A DNA stretch of 64,000 bases from Torymus aiolomorphi (GCA_036365515.1 CM070874.1:64561583-64625582); one strand, 5' to 3'; shown: positions 38,005 through 49,892, counted from the stretch's first letter. The notes: generated from the letters alone by a model not told the origin. Program-made: numbers and translations.

Positions 38005-38135
38005 GATGCTTGCTCGAGAGCATCACGAGCGTCTAGTTCTTATCATGAAGCAGATGCGTCAGGGCTCGGATGACGGTCGAGCTGAGGCCATGACAGTTTC
38101 TTGGGGATTTGATTTATTACCTTGCACTGACATTT

Positions 38136-38570
38136 TTAATTCGGTCCCTTGAACCATCGCTGAGGTAATAGTGGGATGCTTGATTTAGCCGATGTATCTG
38201 ATTTTGGTACGTAGTTTACATATTCATACAAAACTTCCATTGGCCATTGGTCTTCATTAAGAAAATCTTGATTCATATCTTCGTTAATAACATTATCTGG
38301 CAAATAATTAGAATTAGTATTGGCATTCATGTTATCAATATTAGGAAAATTCTCCAAATCAAAATCATCGGTGTCATTGTCGTTTTCTAAATTTCCAGTA
38401 TTATCTTCTTTTTCCTTATGAGCAATATAGGGTTCTAAGAAGTAGCACAGATGTAAAATCTTTTTCTCTAATTTTGAAAACTTTTTTCTGTAAAACTTTC
38501 AAATCGGCTTTGACGTAAACTTGGCGTAAATATGTCCACCTTTTGGATACTCTTTTACCTGTAACAAAGA
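38136..38570 (-). pseudogene. MADF-like gene fragment
   Basis: The minus-strand sequence just after an acceptor-like TTTGTTACAG (about 38560) encodes SKRWTYLRQVY, resembling the end of a MADF (Myb/SANT-like) domain. After a one-base frameshift near 38470 comes LHLCYFLEPYIAHKEK and an Asn/Asp-rich tail ending at the stop at 38136. MADF proteins bind DNA, and several occur as accessory proteins of insect transposons. Upstream exons are not seen. The Helentron-like element at 38.64 kb may have separated them. Confidence 0.35.
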
Positions 38571-38642
38571 AACATAATTTAAGTTATTAAATAGAAAATC
38601 ATGTAATTTTTATCTACTCATACTAAAATTAAATGGTTATAT

Positions 38643-38761
38643 TGCTTCCTCATAGAGGAAGCTTTGTGACGCTGAAAAAAGTTTTCAAGATAACATGTTA
38701 GAAAGATGTTCTGAGTCACTTGGAGTAAATATACTATTTTTAAAAAATGTCCGTGTGTGTG

Positions 38762-38814
<53 letters not shown>

Positions 38815-40476
38815 CGCTGTAACTTTTTCAATGTGTATCCAATCGTTTTCGGACAGCGCTTAAAATTTTTCTTTTTTTTTCGAGATTTTTGGAAAATAAT
38901 AATATCATGTAGTTTTTTGGATAATTTTTTTTGTCGATTTTTCACTTTTTGAAAAAATAATTTTCAATTTTTTTTTAATGATAACATTCAGATATTTTAA
39001 TAGGATGGGAAGCATTTGAAAGAGCATTAAAATACCTATATTTTCTAAAAAAAAAAAATTCTCTAGTTATCACGGTTCTTTTGTTGTTATTAACAAAAAC
39101 GTGTTTTTTTTTAAAGCTTATAACTCCAAAAATAAACGGTCAATTTTTTTGAAAAATCATGATAATGCAGAATATAAATAGCTATAATCTGTAAAAATTT
39201 GAATCCATGCTGTCGATTAGTTTTTGAGAAAAAATTTGAAAACCGAAAAAATGAGTTTTGTATGTCGGACGATAACTGGAGTAAAACTTGCTTAATTACT
39301 TTAAAATTTCTTTTAGGTGTAGATTTTGGATAGCTCTCGGTCGAGTTCTTTGGGCAAAATGATTGGTCCATAAATTTCAGAGATATTTGAGGTTAAAAAA
39401 TTTTCAAATCGTAATTTTTCGAAAACGGCTCGATGTATCAGCTCCAAATTTATTGACAATTTTGTATGTGATATAGATAATATGTGTGTGAATTTTTATA
39501 AAGATCTTTCGATTACTTTTTGAGATATTGATATTGAAAATTTTCGTATTTTACAAAGTTTCTTTCTTTGTCGCCTGATAACTAGAGAAAAAAGAATCAG
39601 TTTAATTGTGTTGAAATTTTGTGAAAATGTAGAGTTTATATATTTATTGTATAAATTTTATCAATATTATATGGTTACTTTTTGATATATTTGATATTTA
39701 AAATTATGGTATTTCTGAAAATAACTTTCTTTGTTGCACAATAACTAGAGTAAAATTGTTTTAATTTCTTTGAAATTTTGTAGGGATGTAGAGTTTGTAT
39801 ATTATTTATTATATGAGTTCTTATGGTAATAAAAGAATTCGTTTATGAATTTCAGAGATATTTTAGGTTAAAACAGTTTTAGCCCTCTTATCAAATCGTA
39901 ATTTTTCGGGAACGGCTTTATGTATATGTTACTAGAAAATGGAAATGACACGCGATACGCACGCGTGTTGTTTACTTGCTTTTTCTAATTTAATAAGTTA
40001 TTAGGTCCATTATTTAAAAATATTGCAACGAGGTATAATGAAGGTAGGTTAATGAAATTGTCGGTCATTCGAAAAACATGTATTTTTTTATGAATAACTA
40101 AAGACGGTATTAATTTAAGTAAAATTAAAAATATTCTCATATGTAATACAATTTGGTGTGTGGTAAGGGTTATTTAGTAATTTTAAAAGGTTTTGAATAT
40201 AATATTACAATTAAAATAATACAGATGTTTCTTATTTCTTAAACAGCTAATTATTTTGAAATATTTTCGAATACTTGTTTTTCAGAGAATATTTGACAAA
40301 TTGACTAAAAATTTTAACTACTTATTACACTTATTAAAAACTATATTTGGTTAAAATTTCAATAAATTTTCTTCATTTGTTTTTGAGAAAGAAATTATTT
40401 TATAAAAAAGTATAAAAAATGGAATTGATAAATTAGTTTGAGGAAGCTACGAGCCAATGAATTGGCAGCGGTTTTT
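38643..40476 (+). mobile_element. Helentron-like element, copy C
   Basis: It begins GCTTCCTCATAGAGGAAGC (one loop change from copy A) and ends GAGGAAGCTACGAGCCAATG then AATTGGCAGCGG and a T-run. A TG array lies at 38754-38812. The interior has TTTCAGAGATATTTGAGG and TATCACGGTTCTTTTGTTGT blocks as in the other copies. No coding capacity. Confidence 0.55.
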
Positions 40477-40479
40477 TTT

Positions 40480-40701
40480 GATCTTATATTGTTCAGAGAA
40501 GAATTTCTATAAAAGATCACGGAACTCAGAAATGAATAATATGTCTTGACTAATTACTAAACTTAAGTTTCCCAAAAAAGGACTGAATTTTTAAGTTGAC
40601 TGTACTTTTGAAAATGTTTAAATATTTGAAACAGAAAATATACTTCATATTTCTGAGTTCCGCGATCTATTAAGATTTCTTTTCTAAACAGTATAAGACC
40701 A
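40480..40701. repeat. Palindromic MITE with GATCTTATATTG ends, copy 2
   Basis: GATCTTATATTGTTCAGAGA then AGATCACGGAACTCAGAAAT at the left is matched inverted at the right by ATTTCTGAGTTCCGCGATCT and a TTTCTAAACAGTATAAGACC-like end. The arms are about 50 bp. It abuts the 3' end of the Helentron-like copy C. Related to 29227-29462. Confidence 0.6.
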
Positions 40702-40702
40702 G

Positions 40703-42709
40703 AAAAATAATATTCGAATAAAAGTATAATAATAATAAATTTAGTTATTTACTAAAAGGACTATACTTATTAACTAGTTATTTACTTAAAGGAGAAATTA
40801 TCTGTCATGCAAGATGAATAATTTTCTTGTACCTAGTTCTTCTAATAAGGATTAAAAAAGTAATTGCCTTCTACTCAAAAATAGTACACGATTTTAATAT
40901 CGTTACTGCCATTCTTTCATCACTTTGAATGCAATAAAATTGTTGATTGTGTCTTCCTTATTTTCATACATTTTGATCGTTTGCAGTAATCAAGGAAACA
41001 AAACAAGTAATCAGAAAACGTTGCAAAGAAACTCGTGCAAAGAAGCTCCCCTTCTATATCCGGCTTTACTCCTTCCAGGACTTCGCCCGCGTTAATATAG
41101 AGATCCGAAGTTGTCACGTGACTTTCGGCGAAGAAGCTATTTGTACTTTTGAAACTCCCTGTTGTTAAAATAGTATTTGGACTATACTCTTCAACTCATA
41201 AGTTCACAGTAAAGGTGCCTAAAGATAAAATAAAGTTTGTTTAAAACTCAAAAAATAGTATGCGCAACACGTTTGTCTCGCACTTGTTACGTTTTTGTAT
41301 GTATAAATAATAATAATTATTATTATTTATCATTGAATGATAATAAAAGAACCATTAATTGTAAAAATTTTCCGCGCACTTGAAATGTTGGTAATTTGAA
41401 TTTCGCGCCGAAAGCGCTGCTCTACCGAGAGTCTAGCTTCGCGCGTGCCGCTAGGTGGCAAGCCCCTGATGTCGCGCTTCCTACCACTAAGCAGGCGCAC
41501 TCTGAGCTATAAGTCAGTCATAAATATTGATCTATTCTTATCTATCCTTATAATTTATAAGGTTGTAAGATTATTATACATACATATATACTGATGTAGT
41601 TACGACACCAAAGAAAATTCACAAGTCTGTTGGGTTCTGCTTATATACTTATGGGATATTTCAAGTCAGTAGCTCAAAATTTTGAAATCGCTTAGGATTG
41701 GCGAGTTAACAGTTTTTGGTGAAAAAAACATGTTCCTAGATTTTTAAACCCATATTTTAATAAATACAAAAGTTATTCTACATGAAAAATTGTTATTTTT
41801 TGCAATTTTTGGTGAAAACTCAACGTTTGTCATTTTTTTTACTCAAAATCCTGAAACTTTTCGTATAGCACATTGATTGGAAAAGAGTTTGCATTTTATT
41901 TGTAGAATGTGGCCATATTTATTTTATGACCCATTTTAAAAGTCCCTGATTGGTTGCTTCTTAGCATATATGCTAAGATTTTTTTAGATTAAGGTATACC
42001 TTAATCTAAAAAAAAAAATTGTGCTGCAGAATATTTTTTGTTCGACAAAATTTTTTCTGATTGTTTCTTACGATAGGGCTGCTGGATCAGTTACTCGGAG
42101 GATAGTGTGGAAAAGAGGTAGCGGGGGCGGCTTTAAATAAATTGCTTGTAACGCTGTACTGGTGTTTATTAATACTGGCGAGAGTAATCGATTGCGCTGT
42201 GTACTGATTAGCGGCCGATTTGATACTAGAGATTCGCTTCGCGTGAGCAGCTCAGCGAGAGCCGCGACGACTGGTATGTCGTGAGAGTGGGGGTCGAGCA
42301 AGCTATTAATAGCCTAGCTCGCGCAGTGTATAGTGTAAGTTGCGTGTATGAGTGAGCGTACGTGTATGTAAGTGCTAAACATTGGTGTAATACAATAGTC
42401 GCTATCGCGTTACAATTTAGAATACATATGAATCGTGAACATGATTTTTTATTAAAAATCCTTGAAAAGAAGCCCTGGATCGAGATTGGCAAACTCTCTT
42501 GAAAAAAGTTATGTATTTTTTAAATATCAATAGAAACCAATAATTTGTATTTTCAACAACCGGGTGGATTTGAGAACTTAATATTATTCATACATCTCAT
42601 GTCATGGATCTTGTCACTGAATTATGTCAATATATAAAAAAATACATTAAACATCTATTTTCAACAGTATTTTCAACTGAACAGGCTTATAATAACATTT
42701 ATATTTAGT
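40703..42709. other. No recognised gene; palindromes and an LTR-like patch
   Basis: The minus frame at 40920-41117 has no family I can name. 41395-41520 and 42080-42420 are GC-richer; the latter has AATAAA-like and pyrimidine-rich features on the minus strand that recall LTR sequence, but no paired copy is present. Two adjacent perfect palindromes lie at 41960-41977 and 41979-42014. Confidence 0.4.
41960..42014. repeat. Two adjacent perfect palindromes
   Basis: CTTAGCATATATGCTAAG (18 bp, no loop) is followed one base later by a 36-bp perfect palindrome centred on GGTATACC (TTAGATTAAGGTATACCTTA at its core). A cruciform or a head-to-head repeat junction is possible. No gene adjoins it. Confidence 0.75.
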
Positions 42710-42734
42710 TTCCTGAATTTTCAGTAGGAGCCAC

Positions 42735-42851
42735 TTACACTGCTAATACCCTAGCGGACACCGTTGCCGCAGTTTCCCTTAATTCCGCGGTTGCAACCTT
42801 TCCCTTGCCAAGATTATGCTGAAGGATTCTTATTTTCGCAGGATTATTCAT
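42735..42851 (-). pseudogene. R1-like ORF2, N-terminal endonuclease fragment
   Basis: It starts MNNPAKIRILQHNLGKGKVA, the typical opening of an APE-type endonuclease (a first strand with the catalytic Asn, in LQHNL). It runs to a stop after VSARVLAV, where the conserved Glu-containing strand (QEP-like) should follow; a degraded version of that is still visible just past the stop. The remainder of the endonuclease and the whole RT are missing. The start codon overlaps the ORF1 stop. Confidence 0.55.
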
Positions 42852-44100
42852 CGTCGGTCGAGTAAGCGATACTGCCGACATGATTCTCGTATGCAGCCTT
42901 GTAGCTGGCGCCCATCTTGTCGCAGAATTCGTGGGACTCTGGCTTGCCGCGCCGACGGCAGAGCCCACAGTTGGCGGGGGCGTCCTTTGTCACGCATGTG
43001 TCGGACTTGTGTCCCTCCTCTCCGCAATGCGAGCAAGTGTCTGTCTTGATACGGCAATGGACAGCGATGTGTCCAATGCCAAGACACTTGTAGCATCGGG
43101 TGAGCAAGACAAAGTCCAGCACCCGGCATCTGCTCCAACCAACGTATACCCGACCAACGGCGCGAAGCGCGTTCCTTACGTCCGGAGTGACTTCCTCCAC
43201 TCAGTTACAAGACGGCTTTGTCCTTCGGCCCAGTTTTAAATTTGAAGTTGACCGACCGCTTGTATTTTTCACGGTCGATCCGAAGGCTCTCCTCGTTCAT
43301 GTCATACAGGATCTCCTTCAGGGCATCCGGTGTCTCTGACGACGGGAGGTCGTATATGATAAGTCTCGGGAGCTTGACCGAGGAGAGGGATGCCTCCACG
43401 CCCGGTTCTCTCAAACCCACGTGGTTGCGGAGCTTGGAGACATCGTCCCTCGGCTCACACTCCACGAAGACCTTACCATTACGGATCCTCCGTATCGTCT
43501 GCACTTTTATCTTCTCGGTGCGGGGGTTTACCTTCCTCCGCACTAACGTCTCGACCTTGGCGGCCAGGTCCTCGGGTTTTACCCCGACCTCACCGGCCAT
43601 CGAGAGGACGATGGTGTTACGCCCTCTGCCACCCATAGGCCGTGGCGCTTTCACGCCCGGCACGTTCACTGGTGGTGGTACTGTGCTCTTCGTTGCTATT
43701 GATATCTTGGCCCCTTTCGATGCTGCTTGTGCGTATGAGACACCTCGCTAGAGGACGCTACTTTCCTCTCCTCAAGGCGCCCCCTTAGTCTGGCGTTCTC
43801 GACCGCTACGCCCTCAATTATCACTTTATATTTATCGAAAACACCCATAAGCTGTTTTCTAGCTATTGCCGTTATTCTTTTACTATGCTCTTCAAGTACA
43901 CCAGCCAAGTCTGTTCCTAAATCAGTTAAGAGGTTGAGGCACTCAATTGGATCTATGGGGTCCGCCTGGGTGTCCTCAGCCTCGTCATCGCTCAGTTCCG
44001 CGCGCTGCCGCTTCCAACTTTCGGTGCTCGTGGCGCTGGAGACGCTGTCCCTCCATTCGAGATTGAGTTTGGGTGGGGCAAGCAGAGACTTCCACTAGCT
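42844..44100 (-). pseudogene. R1-like LINE ORF1 (gag-type, CCHC zinc knuckles)
   Basis: The N-terminal part (about 44090-43696) has LEWRDSVSSATSTES and a helical segment. The middle (43669-43205) has IRRIRNGKVFVECEP and KTGPKDKAVL. The C-terminal part (43200-42844) begins MEEVTPDVRNALRAVGRVYV and holds three zinc knuckles: C36-C39-H44-C49, C56-C59-H64-C69 and C78-C81-H90-C93. Two frameshifts (near 43700 and 43203) split it. Such ORF1 proteins bind the element RNA and form the ribonucleoprotein used for target-primed insertion. Confidence 0.7.
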
Positions 44101-45437
44101 CCCCCCCCTCACCCGCGTCCACATGCTCCTCTTCCACCAGATCCCTCCCCTTCGCTACTTGCTTCCCCCCTTTTCTCTATTTTTAAAAGATTCCATTTTG
44201 AGTCCCACGAGTAATGGCTAGGTCTGTGAAAGGTCCGCCACCCCCGCCTACCTAGGGGTGGTAAGGCATTTAATACTCCGTGCGACGCCACGGCCACGGA
44301 GGGAAACCGATTGCGGTGCAAGCACCGTGCAGGCCTCGGTTCGGTTTGCCATTACACCTTACCTTACTACCCCGGAATCGGACGACCGCCCGACCCCCGA
44401 CTTACGATGCAGAGAGCGCTACCCTTCACGCCCGATAGACCGGATCGACGAGGTTTCTCTGACGAGATGATGTCTGAGTCACAAGGTCCGCGGAACGCGA
44501 ATCTCGCCGGTGCAGTGCTCAAAACCTACTATATTGCTTGAAACGAGGGCAAGAGCTGCTCGACGCAAATGAACCACGTGGGCAGGAAAACGGATGCACG
44601 GATGATACGGCCAGGCACGCCCCCCCCCCCCCGAGAGAAGAGAGGGGGCGAGCCGCCAGAGGCCCCGCATCCATCGAAAAAGCAAGGTCTAGAGCCGTCA
44701 CCCACGTAAAACCGCTCAACCTGAAAAATACTGTGCCCCCCCCCTCCGACAAGGAGGGGGCTACAGTGGGTGACGTCGGATGATGCGGTTGTGGACCAGC
44801 ACTCGCCGCATAGCTCCTTACGAAGAGGCTTTTCTACGGCGAGCTGCCCATTTCAAAGTCTCGGACGAGTCTCACTGCGCGATATAACATTGCCCCCCCC
44901 CGGAAGCTCCCCCCCCCCCCCCAGCCATCCGGTGCACCCGTACGCTTGCGCAACGTGCGCCCTACGGCCCGGCCAGGCCCCGCCCACTAAATACCAGCCT
45001 TCGGCAGACCGCCCTTGTCGAGTTAGCACGAGCCCCGGAGGGAGTCCACGTCATGACCTCATCGACTCAGAATAATGTACGAGCGGAGAATCCTCAAGCA
45101 ATTCTTTTACCCCGGAAAAGCAATTTAGTGCACGTTCCATTCTGAATTTACTGATTTTAAAAAGTGCGGAGCGCACGGATCGGTGTTTGCGACGGACGAG
45201 GATGGTTAGGCGTGTAAAGCTGCCTAGATACTTAAAAAGTGCACATACAAAAAGACTCGGGCGACAGAGGCCACGACGCCGAGGCCTCGCGGCATTCCGC
45301 CACCCGAGCCGTCGTGATAAAAATCCTACTAAGAAATAACCTCGAAAACCGCTTGAGTGAGAGAGATCGCCCGGCGGCCCCAATGGCGAAGTGCCACCGA
45401 GACCGCCGGTAGAAATCTCCCGCCAAGCGGCCTCTCT

Positions 45438-45830
45438 CCAAGTCCGTACGCATTACTTTCCTCGTGCGCCTTGTGTATTTCAACTTTCTCGCTCCGCGCA
45501 TGTTCCCGTTCGCGTTGTCTTCGCATTGTTAAGCGCGAGAGGTTTCGCGTCCAAGTCGATGCGCATTGCTTACGCGGTCAAGGATTTTAAAAATTTACAT
45601 AAAATAAAGCTCGGCAACGCGCAGGACCCTTTCACATAGCTCCCGCGCTTGCACGCGAGAGTTTTTGTTTCCAAGTCCATGCGCATTGCTTTGTTTCACA
45701 AATTATAAAGATCGCACATGACTCGTAAAATTTACAAGTCCGTACGCATTGCTTTTCCAAAGAAGGCTTGAAAAAATTGCACCACTCAATTATTCCAAGT
45801 TCATACGCATTGCTTACGCAAGCGTGAGAA
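45438..45830. repeat. ~60-bp spaced repeats in the LINE 5' region
   Basis: CCAAGTCCGTACGCATTGCT or close variants occur at about 45438, 45551, 45671, 45734 and 45794, with spacings of 113, 120, 63 and 60, multiples of about 60 bp. Tandem repeats in a LINE 5' UTR often carry the promoter; that role is inference. Confidence 0.6.
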
Positions 45831-46227
45831 TGTGACCGCAGCGGAACTCCCGTTTTGGACGAGGGACCGTCACGCTCGTTTACTAACGAGAAAACGCACC
45901 AACAGGATTCGCATTCCAAAGACCATCAGCCAAATTTTGTGTGATTGAGTCCATGAAACCATCAGATTCGCCACCCCCCCCCCTCCCGGTAGAGGGAACC
46001 CGACAAGAACTACCACCAGTCGTCCATCCTCCATCTCACAGCCTGCGTTCCGGGGGGGGAGACGAAAACCATGAGACAGACTGGGAACAGTCGGTGAATG
46101 AACCTTTCACCAGTCAGATAAGATAGCCAGAATTCAAGTCATGATCCCGCCCTCACCCCTCCCGACGAGGGAAAGGCGAGGAGAGAAAAAGCTTTCAAGA
46201 GGACGGCCTGGAAAGGCCGCCCATACT

Positions 46228-46367
46228 GCCCCAAAGACCGAAGTCCCGGGGCAGGAAAATCCACAGATCTGTGTTGACCTAATAAGTGGACGGCCCCCGA
46301 GGGAGCCGTCAAAGCCAGCCCCAAAGACCGAGGTCCCGGGGCTGGAATGAACTACAGACCTGTGATG
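46228..46367. repeat. ~97-bp direct repeat in the LINE 5' region
   Basis: CCAAAGACCGAAGTCCCGGG and CCAAAGACCGAGGTCCCGGG (about 46230 and 46328) are each followed by a GCAGG/GCTGG segment and ACAGATCTGTG or ACAGACCTGTG. These are two units of a short tandem repeat near the distal end of the LINE. Confidence 0.6.
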
Positions 46368-46620
46368 AAAGCTCATGCCATCTTCCACACAAGGCAGGAG
46401 AGCGGGGCTGCGACGACGACCAGTCGTCGAGCCAGGGGCGCATGAAAGCGTCGTTCGAGAGCCAAGGACCACGTTCGATATCCAGGGCTGCCCAAGATCG
46501 GGGTGACCGACGAATTGATCACATTCCCTGCTCAGGGCTTGCATAGAGCTTAGCGGGGTCGCCAGGCCCGTCACCGGCGCGAGATTGCACAAGGAAAAAC
46601 GCGTGCGTTCGCTAATTTTT

Positions 46621-47284
46621 CCGAGCCCGTTCCCTTGTCAGTGGCTCCGCTAAAAGTACACATACACAGGCGGAATTTGCAATTGTCGCAGATATTCTAA
46701 GTATCGTAACTTTCCGCGCACTAGAACGAATTATCCAATAGCGCAGGGTTGGCCAATTCGGTGGTCAAGGTGCCTGTTTAATTCCTCGGCGGAGTCTGAA
46801 GGATTCTGAATACGTGTGAAGTAATGCTTTTGCAAGAAAATGATTGCAGGTCTTGAGTATTATTGGCAGATAAAAATAATTAAGGCACGTGTTTCTTAAG
46901 TTATAAATTAAAAAACAATGTTGAAGCCCATCATATATTTTTATCCAACTTAACTTTTATGTTTCCAGACGAAAAACATAAGAACGCGCTTTGATTATCT
47001 TCCAAAAACACACAATCAACTATATCATGAAATGACCTAAAACCTTCAGTTTAACCATACTTGACACTTAGCTTCTCCTTCCAAGTCACATAAACCAAAA
47101 GTTCTTCCAACTAAAAGAAAATTCCACCGCCTATTCTCGCATTCCGTCAAGCTTACTTATCTGAACGCTTGCACAAACCAACTCGTGGCGTGTTTTTCAC
47201 GCACCTCTTCGCATCCCCATTCAAAATCTTCGTCCTTACACGCACACGCGATACGTACGTTATTTACGCGCGGGACACGCGGGA
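46621..47284. other. No gene seen
   Basis: Between the LINE 5' region and the Gypsy fragment. There is no ORF of note and no LTR end was identified, so the Gypsy element is probably 5'-truncated here. Confidence 0.5.
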
Positions 47285-49250
47285 ATTAATACCGTAGTAA
47301 TAAGTCGTGAGCCTGTCGCGAGAGTCTGACAGTAATGATCGCGAAACAGAATGGTACATATAGAAAGTGCATAGATTTAAAGGCAGTTAACGCAGTTTCG
47401 GAAAAAGACGCGTACCCTATGCCGTATATGGACGTTATTTTGAACAAATTGAATCGCGCGAAATTCACAACGACTATAGATCTAAAAAACGCGTAACATC
47501 AAATAAAATTAGAGCCCAATTCGCAACCGATAACGGCGTTTACCATACCAGGATGCGGGCATTGGCAATTCACGCGATTGCCGACGGGCCGGAGCGGGCG
47601 CGACGTTTCAACGACTGTTAGAGGAGGTAATAGAGGGCCTAGAGCCTTACGCATATAATTATCTGGATGATATCGTATTGGCGACCGAAACTTTTAAAGA
47701 GCATGCACGTGTTTTGTTGCAACGAGGTGAAATTTTTAGGGTTAATGATCGACCCGGAGAAAACGGCGACGATCACAAATTACCCGAAACCTAAAACTCT
47801 GCTACAGCTACGCAGATTTTTGGGAATGTTGTCTTGGTATAGAAGATTTATAAAAGATTATGCAACAATCGCAGATCCACTAAATAAATTAGTCAAGAAA
47901 GGCGAGAAATTCGTATGGGGAACAGCGCAAGATAACGCGTTTGAACGAATAAAAACCTTGATCAGCAAAGCACCATTGCTACACCTGACCCCCACGCGGA
48001 ATTTTGCATCCAAACGGACGCATGCGATACCGGATTCGGCGCGGTCATAACGGAAGTTGTCAACGAGCAGGAGCGGGTAATTACGTTTGCGAGCAGAGCG
48101 CTTTGAAAAAACGAACTCGTGTACAACACAACCGAAAAAAAGTGTCTCGCAATTAAATGGGCGATCGAAAAATTCAGACCATATGTAGAAGGAAGCAGGT
48201 TTACGGTGGTCACGGATCACAGCGCGTTACAATGGTTGTTTAATAAAAAGAACCCGGTAGGAAGGTTAGGCAGATGGTCTCACGAACTGATGGCGTATGA
48301 TTATAGAGTAATAAATAGGAAAGGCGCGAATAATGTAGCTCCCGACGCATTGTCAAGAATGTTCGAGGACGAGGTCGAATCGCCAAACGTAAGCGCAGTC
48401 GAGATAACGCAAACCACGACGGACCCATAGTACAAAAAACGGGTGTACCAGATACGCAAATACCCGCGCAGGTACAGAGACTGGAAATTAATGAACGGGA
48501 AAATATACAGACTATGTACAGATGAGGAAATCAACCTGATCATGAGCGATTTAGACGCATGGAAGATAGTTGTACCGCGCGAGAATCGCAAACGAATACT
48601 CCAAGAGGTACATGACGAACCGACAGCGGGACACCCGGGTATAGAAAAAACATACAGATGCGCAGCGCAAATATACTATTGGCCAGGAATATATAAAGAC
48701 ATCGCGAAATACATGCAAGACTGTGAAACTTGCTAGCGGTGTAAGACAGATCAGCGCGGGAAATTAGGTTTATTGGGTAGCAGAGAAATAGACACGCCGT
48801 GGAAAGTAATCTCCGCGGATCTAATGGGTCCATTTGCCACGAGCAAAGCCGGCTTTAAATACGTCATAATATTCGAAGATTTATTTTCTAAATATATAAC
48901 GTGTGTACCGGCTAAAAACAGAAAAGCAACGTTTATTGAAGAAGGACTCGAAAACATATGCGCGAATTTTGGTACGTCGGAGACGTTCGTGTCGAATAAC
49001 GCGAAAGAATTTAAGAGCGAGGTTATACAAAACTTCCTGAAATAAACTGCAATCAGACACGAACCCACTGTGTCTTATCACCCTCAAAGCAACCCGGTCG
49101 AAAGAATAAATCGAGACATCAAAACCAAAATAACAGCTTACATCGAAGGGACGCATAAAGAATGGGGTAAACATCTAGCGCAATTTCAATTCGCGCATAA
49201 CACAGACGTGCACAGCACTACGGGAAAAATCCCAGCTTCTTAGTTTACGG
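47285..49250 (+). pseudogene. Gypsy pol: reverse transcriptase, RNase H, integrase
   Basis: The RT begins at IAKQNGTYRKCIDLKAVN and has TTIDLKNA (first Asp) and YAYNYLDDIVLA (catalytic YLDD). It is followed by the connection (FLGMLSWYRRFIKDYA), RNase H (VYNTTEKKCLAIKWAIEKFR, VVTDHSALQWL), the integrase HHCC zinc finger (HDEPTAGHPGIEKTY, CETC) and the integrase core (ISADLMGPFAT, SYHPQSNPVERINRDIK). The element copies its RNA into DNA and integrates it. Decay is clear: an in-frame TAA after LKNA near 47494, a frameshift before YLDD, stops near 48104, 48428, 48734, 49045 and 49240, and no N-terminal gag or protease. Order and motifs place it in Ty3/Gypsy (Metaviridae-type). Confidence 0.8.
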
Positions 49251-49258
49251 GCGAGAAC

Positions 49259-49778
49259 TTGGGCAGCCGAAATGCTGGAAACGCGAGACGGAAAATAAAA
49301 AATACCACGAACGCAACATCGCGACAGGAGCTGCGGCGAATACAGCAAGAGTACAAAGAGGAAGAGCAAAAGCGAGAAGAAGAAGCCCGTGCGGAGAGAA
49401 TGGCGTCAAACATACAAAGAAGAAATAAACGAGGCATACAAGAAGCAACTGCAAGAGGTGAGGAGCCGGCGAATCTCAAGAACGTCGCTAAGCATAGTGC
49501 GCGAGTCGATTGCGCAAGAGGAGCGAAAGAGAAAAGAGGACGAAGAGATCCTGGCGAAGATGCTGGCCGAATATAGAGCCAACTACACCAAAAGGGTCAT
49601 CCAAGATGAAGAGGAGAAGAAGAAGAAAGAGTGGCAGCTACGGACCGAGCACGAGTTTCGACAGCGCAAATCAACCGTCGAGGAAGAAGTAGAAAAATGG
49701 AAACGAGCAACCGCGCAGCACCTACCCTACATGGTAAACAATAAGGACATCATAGAAAGGCAAGTAAGGGATAGATAG
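49259..49778 (+). pseudogene. Lys/Glu-rich coiled-coil ORF downstream of Gypsy pol
   Basis: Two overlapping frames (49259-49576, 49389-49778) together form one charged, helical sequence (QEYKEEEQKREEEARAER, then REWRQTYKEEINEAYKKQL and so on), implying one frameshift near 49390. It ends by chance inside the LINE tail at 49766. Across the LINE the reading frame can continue into 55276-55314 (a short Lys/Arg-rich stretch, then TAG). Position after integrase suggests a third ORF of the Gypsy element, but no envelope features (signal peptide, transmembrane segment) are seen. Function unknown. Confidence 0.45.
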
Positions 49779-49892
49779 ATAGATATTTATTTATTGTGTT
49801 AAGATCACAAAGTGTACAAAATCAAATAATACAATAAAATCGACAAAATTAAAATATAAAACAAGGATATCACAATTTAAATACTTATAGAT

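Larger units (their letters stand above)
42710..46620 (-). mobile_element. R1-clade LINE, 5' part
   Basis: On the minus strand this carries a GC-rich 5' region (about 44100-46620, with C-runs and tandem repeats), ORF1 (42844-44100) and the start of ORF2 (42735-42851), whose ATG overlaps the ORF1 stop (ATGAATAA). ORF1 with CCHC knuckles and an overlapping endonuclease ORF fit the R1/TRAS/SART/Waldo group. The element ends in the first residues of the endonuclease. The 3' part with RT is absent, the reverse of usual LINE 5' truncation. Confidence 0.6.

Noticed and set aside
40920..41117. Minus-strand frame MTTSDLYINAGEVLEG...
   Set aside because: Reads somewhat like protein but no family could be named and no flanking exons were seen.
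42080..42420. Solo LTR
   Set aside because: Composition and a poly-A-signal-like motif on the minus strand are suggestive, but no second copy, TG/CA ends or target duplication could be shown.
43218..43751. Plus-strand frames opposite the R1-like ORF1
   Set aside because: Antisense shadows of the zinc-knuckle ORF on the minus strand.
42710..46620. R1 insertion in 28S rDNA
   Set aside because: No rRNA sequence is recognisable on either side of the element.
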